From positions 51,996 through 115,995 of the forward strand of contig VYFQ01000036.1 of the NCBI GenBank assembly GCA_009842325.1: a stretch of 64,000 nucleotides of DNA. Direction: 5' to 3'. Position 1 is the stretch's first letter; every line of letters begins with the position of its first letter. This DNA is from Acidimicrobiaceae bacterium (lineage in GTDB: Bacteria; Actinomycetota; Acidimicrobiia; Acidimicrobiales; Aldehydirespiratoraceae). Position numbers and translations under genes: made by a program. The notes under the pieces are model-generated. The model was not told the origin of the DNA, did no database searches, and saw only the letters and a list, made by a program, of their open reading frames with translations. This document shows, one piece after another, positions 60,806-64,000 of this stretch.

Positions 60806-61525
60806 GTGCTTGAGGTGTCCGGGCTGACCACTCGCTACGGGTCGATCTCGGCGCTGCGCCGTGTGAGCCTGTCCGTCGCGGCCAATGAGATCGTCGGCCT
60901 CATCGGTCCCAACGGCGCGGGCAAGACCACCCTGTTGAGCACTGTTGCCGGCCTGCTACGCCCCTCCAACGGCGAAGTCCGTCTCGACGGCCGATCGGTG
61001 ACCGGCCACAGCCCCGACCGGATGCTCCGGGCCGGTCTGGCGCTGGTCCCCGAGCATCGTCGACTCTTCGCCCAGATGACCGTTGCGGAGAACCTCCGCA
61101 TCGGCGGGAAGATCGTCCCATCAGACGAGCGTGCCGAGCGGCTCGACGAAGTGGCCGACCTGTTCCCCGTGCTCAAGGACAAGTGGGCAACCGCGGCCGG
61201 GTACCTGTCCGGCGGCGAGGCCCAGCAGCTGGCCATCGCCCGAGCGTTGATGAGCAACCCGCGGGTCCTGCTGATGGACGAGCCGTCACTGGGCCTCGCT
61301 CCCGTGCTGGTCGACTTCGTATTCGATCTCATAGGGCGTCTCCGGTCCGAGGGACGGACGCTGCTGGTCGTCGAGCAGAACGCCACCCGGTTGCTGGAGG
61401 TCGCTGACCGGGCCTACGTGCTGCGCACCGGCGAGATGGCGGCCGAGGGTGCGGCTGCCGACCTGCTGGAGCGTGATGACCTCTTCGACACCTTTGTCGG
61501 CGGGCCGAACAGGCCGAGCGGGTAG
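60806..61525 (+). CDS. ABC transporter ATPase, LivF type (second)
   Basis: A 239-residue ATPase with Walker A GPNGAGKT, YLSGGEAQQLAIARAL signature, LLMDEPSLGLAP and VVEQNATRLLEVADRAYVL. It is a more typical LivF than the one at 57890. No permease follows, so it may serve the transporter encoded at 53948-58609. It leads the unit LivF, FAH-family protein, aldehyde dehydrogenase. Confidence 0.9.
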   Translation: MLEVSGLTTRYGSISALRRVSLSVAANEIVGLIGPNGAGKTTLLSTVAGLLRPSNGEVRLDGRSVTGHSPDRMLRAGLALVPEHRRLFAQMTVAENLRIGGKIVPSDERAERLDEVADLFPVLKDKWATAAGYLSGGEAQQLAIARALMSNPRVLLMDEPSLGLAPVLVDFVFDLIGRLRSEGRTLLVVEQNATRLLEVADRAYVLRTGEMAAEGAAADLLERDDLFDTFVGGPNRPSG

Positions 61526-61535
61526 GCAGCTGATC

Positions 61536-62423
61536 GTGACCGAGTATCGCCGCATCCTCTTGGACGGGTATCCGGTGGTCGTCCAGCCCGACGGGGACGA
61601 CCTCGTCTCCCGGGACGGGAGGCGGGTGGCCGTCTCCGATGCCGTCCACCTCCCGCCGTGCGAGCCGACCAAGATCCTGTGCGTCCACCTCAACTACGCC
61701 AGCCGGGTGGCCGAGTTCATGACCAGGCTGCCGCCCGCGCCGACCTACTTCCACAAGCCGATCACCGCCCTGAGCGCCCACGGCGCCGACGTGGTGAGGC
61801 CCGAGCCGTGCCGGTGGCTGAACTACGAGGGAGAGATCGGCATCGTCATCGGCCGGACCTGCCGCAACGTGTCGCCCGACGACGCGGGCGACTACATCGC
61901 GGGCTACACGGTGGCCAACGACTACGGGCTGCACGACTTCCGCGACACCGACGCGGGTTCGATGCTGCGGGTCAAGGGCAGCGACACGCTGTGTCCGGTC
62001 GGGCCGGCGCTGGTTGCCGGCTGGGACTTCCGCCACAAGCGGATCCGCACTCTCGTGAACGGCGAGGTCCGCCAGGACGGCAGCACCGACGAGATGGAGT
62101 GGGACATGCACTACTTGGTGGCCGACCTGGCCCGCACCATCACCCTGGTGCCCGGCGACCTGGTGCTGTCGGGCACTCCGGCCGGGTCCCGGCCGGTGGT
62201 GCCGGGTGACGTTGTCACCGTCGAGGTGGAGGGTCTGGGCGCGTTGACCAACACCATCGTGGCCGGGCCGGAGCCGGTGCGCTCCGATGTCGGTGCCCAG
62301 CCGTCGGACAGCGAGGAGGTTGTGTCCACGGCTATGGGCGGCGACTGGGAGCACCGGGGCAAGCGGGCCCCGCGCGGCCCCGGTGCCCGCCACTACCAGT
62401 CAGCGGTCGACGAGGAGGCCTGA
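61536..62423 (+). CDS. Fumarylacetoacetate hydrolase family protein (HpaG-like)
   Basis: A 295-residue FAH-fold enzyme. ILCVHLNYASRVAEF, PTYFHKPITAL, LNYEGEIGIVIGR, VANDYGLHDFRDTDAG, VKGSDTLCPVGP and LSGTPAGSRPV carry the metal-binding acidic residues and loop. Relatives are the HpaG isomerase/decarboxylase of homoprotocatechuate degradation and acylpyruvate hydrolases. The start GTG 61536 lies 10 bp after the ATPase gene; its stop overlaps the next ATG by one base. Its position beside an HpaE-like dehydrogenase favours a meta-cleavage role. Confidence 0.87.
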   Translation: MTEYRRILLDGYPVVVQPDGDDLVSRDGRRVAVSDAVHLPPCEPTKILCVHLNYASRVAEFMTRLPPAPTYFHKPITALSAHGADVVRPEPCRWLNYEGEIGIVIGRTCRNVSPDDAGDYIAGYTVANDYGLHDFRDTDAGSMLRVKGSDTLCPVGPALVAGWDFRHKRIRTLVNGEVRQDGSTDEMEWDMHYLVADLARTITLVPGDLVLSGTPAGSRPVVPGDVVTVEVEGLGALTNTIVAGPEPVRSDVGAQPSDSEEVVSTAMGGDWEHRGKRAPRGPGARHYQSAVDEEA

Positions 62424-63886
62424 TGGCGGAGTCGTCTCGGGTCGTAGTCGGAGGAGTCGAGGTCAGTGTCGATCACCTGATCGGCGGCGAGCGTCTGGCA
62501 TCCGCTCGCACCTTCGAATGCCGTTCCTCGCTGGACTGGCAGCACCAGCTGGCCGACGTGTCCCGCGGCGACGCAGCCACCGCCCAGCAGGCTGTGAGCG
62601 CGGCGCTCGACGGCTTCGCCACCTGGAGCGGGCTGCCCGTTGGGGAGCGGGCCGCGGCCCTGCGCCGGCTGGCGGATCTCATCGAAGCTCGCAACGACGA
62701 CATCGCCCTGGTCGAGACGCTCGACATGGGCTTCCTGCACCGCTCCATGCGCGAGCGGCTGGTGGCCAGGGGCGCGCTCAACTTCCGGTTCTACGCGGAC
62801 ATGGCCGAGGCCCATGACGAGCCCCGTTGGCCGGCCCGGGGCACTGCTCACACCGTGCAGCGGATGCCGGCCGGTCCCGCGGTGGTGATCACACCGTGGA
62901 ACGCTCCGTTCATGCTGGCCACCTGGAAGGTGGCGCCCGCGCTGGCCGCGGGCAACAGCGTGGTGCTCAAGCCGGCCGAATGGTCCCCGCTGTCGGCTTC
63001 ATTGCTGGCCGACTTGACGGCGGAGGCCGGGCTGCCGCCCGGCGCCTTCAACCTGGTGCAGGGAATCGGCTCTGAGGTCGGGGCGGCTTTGACCGCGGAT
63101 CCGCGGGTCCGCCGCATCAGTTTCACCGGCTCACCTGAGACGGCCCGGCACATCGGCGCGGCCGCAGCGGCCAACATAGTGCCGTTCACGGCCGAGCTGG
63201 GCGGCAAGGGTCCGCTCATCGTGTTCGCCGACTGCGACCTCGAGGCGGCCGCCGAGCAGGCCGCGGCCCAGTACGAGGACTCGGGCCAGGTGTGCCTGGC
63301 CGGGACCCGCCTGCTGGTGGAGGCATCGATCCTCGACGACTTCCAGGAAGCACTGCGAGTCCGCACCGAGGCCCACGTCCTGGGCGACAGCCGCGACGAC
63401 TCGACCACCATCGCGCCGATGGTCCACCCCGACCATCTGGCCAGGGTCGAGGGTTTCGTGGAGCGGGCCCGGGCCGCGGGCGACACCGTGGTGTGGGGCG
63501 GCCGCCGCCGTGCCGGCTCCCTCCACTACGAACTCACGCTGATCGAGCCGGCCTCCAACGACTCCGAGATCGTCCAGCGCGAGGTCTTCGGCCCGGTGCT
63601 GACCATCCAGGCCTTCTCGACCGAGGCCGAGGCGGTGGACTTGGCCAACTCCACCCGCTACGGCCTGTCGGCCATCGTCTACACCGGCTCAGCCGACCGA
63701 GCTCAGCGGGTCGGCGCCGCGGTGCGGGCCGGGATCGTGTGGACCAACACCTTCCTGGTGCGCGACTTGGCCGCCCCCTTCGGCGGTTGCGGCCTGTCCG
63801 GCATAGGCCGCGAGGGCGGCGACCACGCCCTCGACTTCCACAGCGACCTGAAGACCCTCATCCTCGCCGACCACACCACGACCTGA
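62423..63886 (+). CDS. NAD(P)-dependent aldehyde dehydrogenase (HpaE-like)
   Basis: A 487-residue ALDH. ITPWNAPFMLATWKVAPALAAGN, FTGSPETARHIG, general base Glu258 in FTAELGGKGP and nucleophile Cys291 in SGQVCLAGTR are all present. In meta-cleavage pathways an ALDH of this type (HpaE) oxidises the ring-cleavage semialdehyde. Co-transcription with the HpaG-like gene supports that, but substrate assignment is inference. ATG 62423 overlaps the previous stop (TGATG). Confidence 0.9.
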   Translation: MAESSRVVVGGVEVSVDHLIGGERLASARTFECRSSLDWQHQLADVSRGDAATAQQAVSAALDGFATWSGLPVGERAAALRRLADLIEARNDDIALVETLDMGFLHRSMRERLVARGALNFRFYADMAEAHDEPRWPARGTAHTVQRMPAGPAVVITPWNAPFMLATWKVAPALAAGNSVVLKPAEWSPLSASLLADLTAEAGLPPGAFNLVQGIGSEVGAALTADPRVRRISFTGSPETARHIGAAAAANIVPFTAELGGKGPLIVFADCDLEAAAEQAAAQYEDSGQVCLAGTRLLVEASILDDFQEALRVRTEAHVLGDSRDDSTTIAPMVHPDHLARVEGFVERARAAGDTVVWGGRRRAGSLHYELTLIEPASNDSEIVQREVFGPVLTIQAFSTEAEAVDLANSTRYGLSAIVYTGSADRAQRVGAAVRAGIVWTNTFLVRDLAAPFGGCGLSGIGREGGDHALDFHSDLKTLILADHTTT

Positions 63887-63930
63887 GGGCTAGGAGTAGG
63901 GGCTAGAAGATACGGCTCTCTCATCTGGAG

Positions 63931-64000
63931 CTAGCTTCGGGTCAGCCAGCGGACGCCCTCAGGTGCGGGTACTGGACCCCAGCAGACAATGGTGTCGTCG
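63931..64000 (-). CDS. Possible 3' end of a minus-strand gene (partial)
   Basis: Reading inward from the window edge, one frame gives DDTIVCWGPVPAPEGVRWL, then TRS and a TAG stop at 63933-63931. The ending looks protein-like but is too short to assign. The 44 bp between it and the aldehyde dehydrogenase gene contain a short repeat of GGGCTAG but no clear terminator. Confidence 0.3.
   Translation of the reverse strand, partial: DDTIVCWGPVPAPEGVRWLTRS

Overview
The window is a single high-GC, densely coded bacterial chromosome segment. Its first third follows actinobacterial gene order (secY-adk-infA-rpmJ-rpsM-rpsK-rpsD-rpoA-rplQ-truA, rplM-rpsI-glmM-glmS, acpS-nnr-alr, tsaE-tsaB-tsaD, groES-groEL, guaB3-guaA). 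GTG starts, many putatively leaderless genes, a C-minus-type S4 and a short-LID adenylate kinase fit an actinobacterium. A deep lineage such as Acidimicrobiia is my inference, not something the sequence proves. I found no rRNA, tRNA, CRISPR array, transposase or integrase, and no gene-free stretch longer than about 210 bp.

Layout. 1-4777: 3' end of secY, adk, infA (apparently with a CTG start), ribosomal proteins, rpoA and truA; map, usual between adk and infA, is absent. 4983-10803: rplM, rpsI, glmM and a 1149-residue glucosamine-6-phosphate synthase of unusual architecture; this block is flanked by two copies of a ~98-bp intergenic repeat. 10978-17004: acpS, nnr, alr, an S58-type peptidase, and the t6A genes tsaE, tsaB and tsaD. 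17023-19131: groES-groEL behind a perfect CIRCE operator, closed by a strong hairpin. 19185-24288: an accessory patch of exported lipoproteins that expanded by tandem duplication, with a VapBC module between the duplicates and a leftover 3' gene fragment. 24377-37803: housekeeping again (small conserved ORF, NUDIX, guaB3, guaA, cystathionine synthase pair, pcrA, AlaX-type editing protein, sucCD, purH). 37962-64000: catabolic accessory genes.

The catabolic region has three connected parts. (i) TauD-type dioxygenase, LLM flavin/F420 oxidoreductase and a citrate-synthase paralogue. (ii) A P450 behind a double palindrome, a gamma-glutamyl hydrolase-like amidotransferase, an alpha/beta hydrolase, an acyl-CoA dehydrogenase and a glutamine-synthetase-like ligase; with a second class-I amidotransferase this resembles gamma-glutamylation routes for amines. 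(iii) A minus-strand operon (acetoacetate-decarboxylase-like, P450, HpaD-like ring-cleavage dioxygenase, amidotransferase) facing a plus-strand set (amidohydrolase, branched-chain amino-acid-type ABC transporter), then LuxR, SDR, MarR, a further transporter ATPase, an HpaG-like hydrolase/isomerase and an HpaE-like aldehyde dehydrogenase. One 16-bp palindromic motif occurs in three promoter regions of part (iii), including that of the marR gene, suggesting a single MarR regulon for uptake and meta-cleavage of an aromatic (possibly aromatic-amine) substrate.

Two further sequence-level patterns stand out: three 49-51-bp double palindromes with identical internal geometry (before glmS, before guaA, after purH), and TANNNT hexamers 6-8 bp upstream of about a dozen start codons, the signature of leaderless transcripts.
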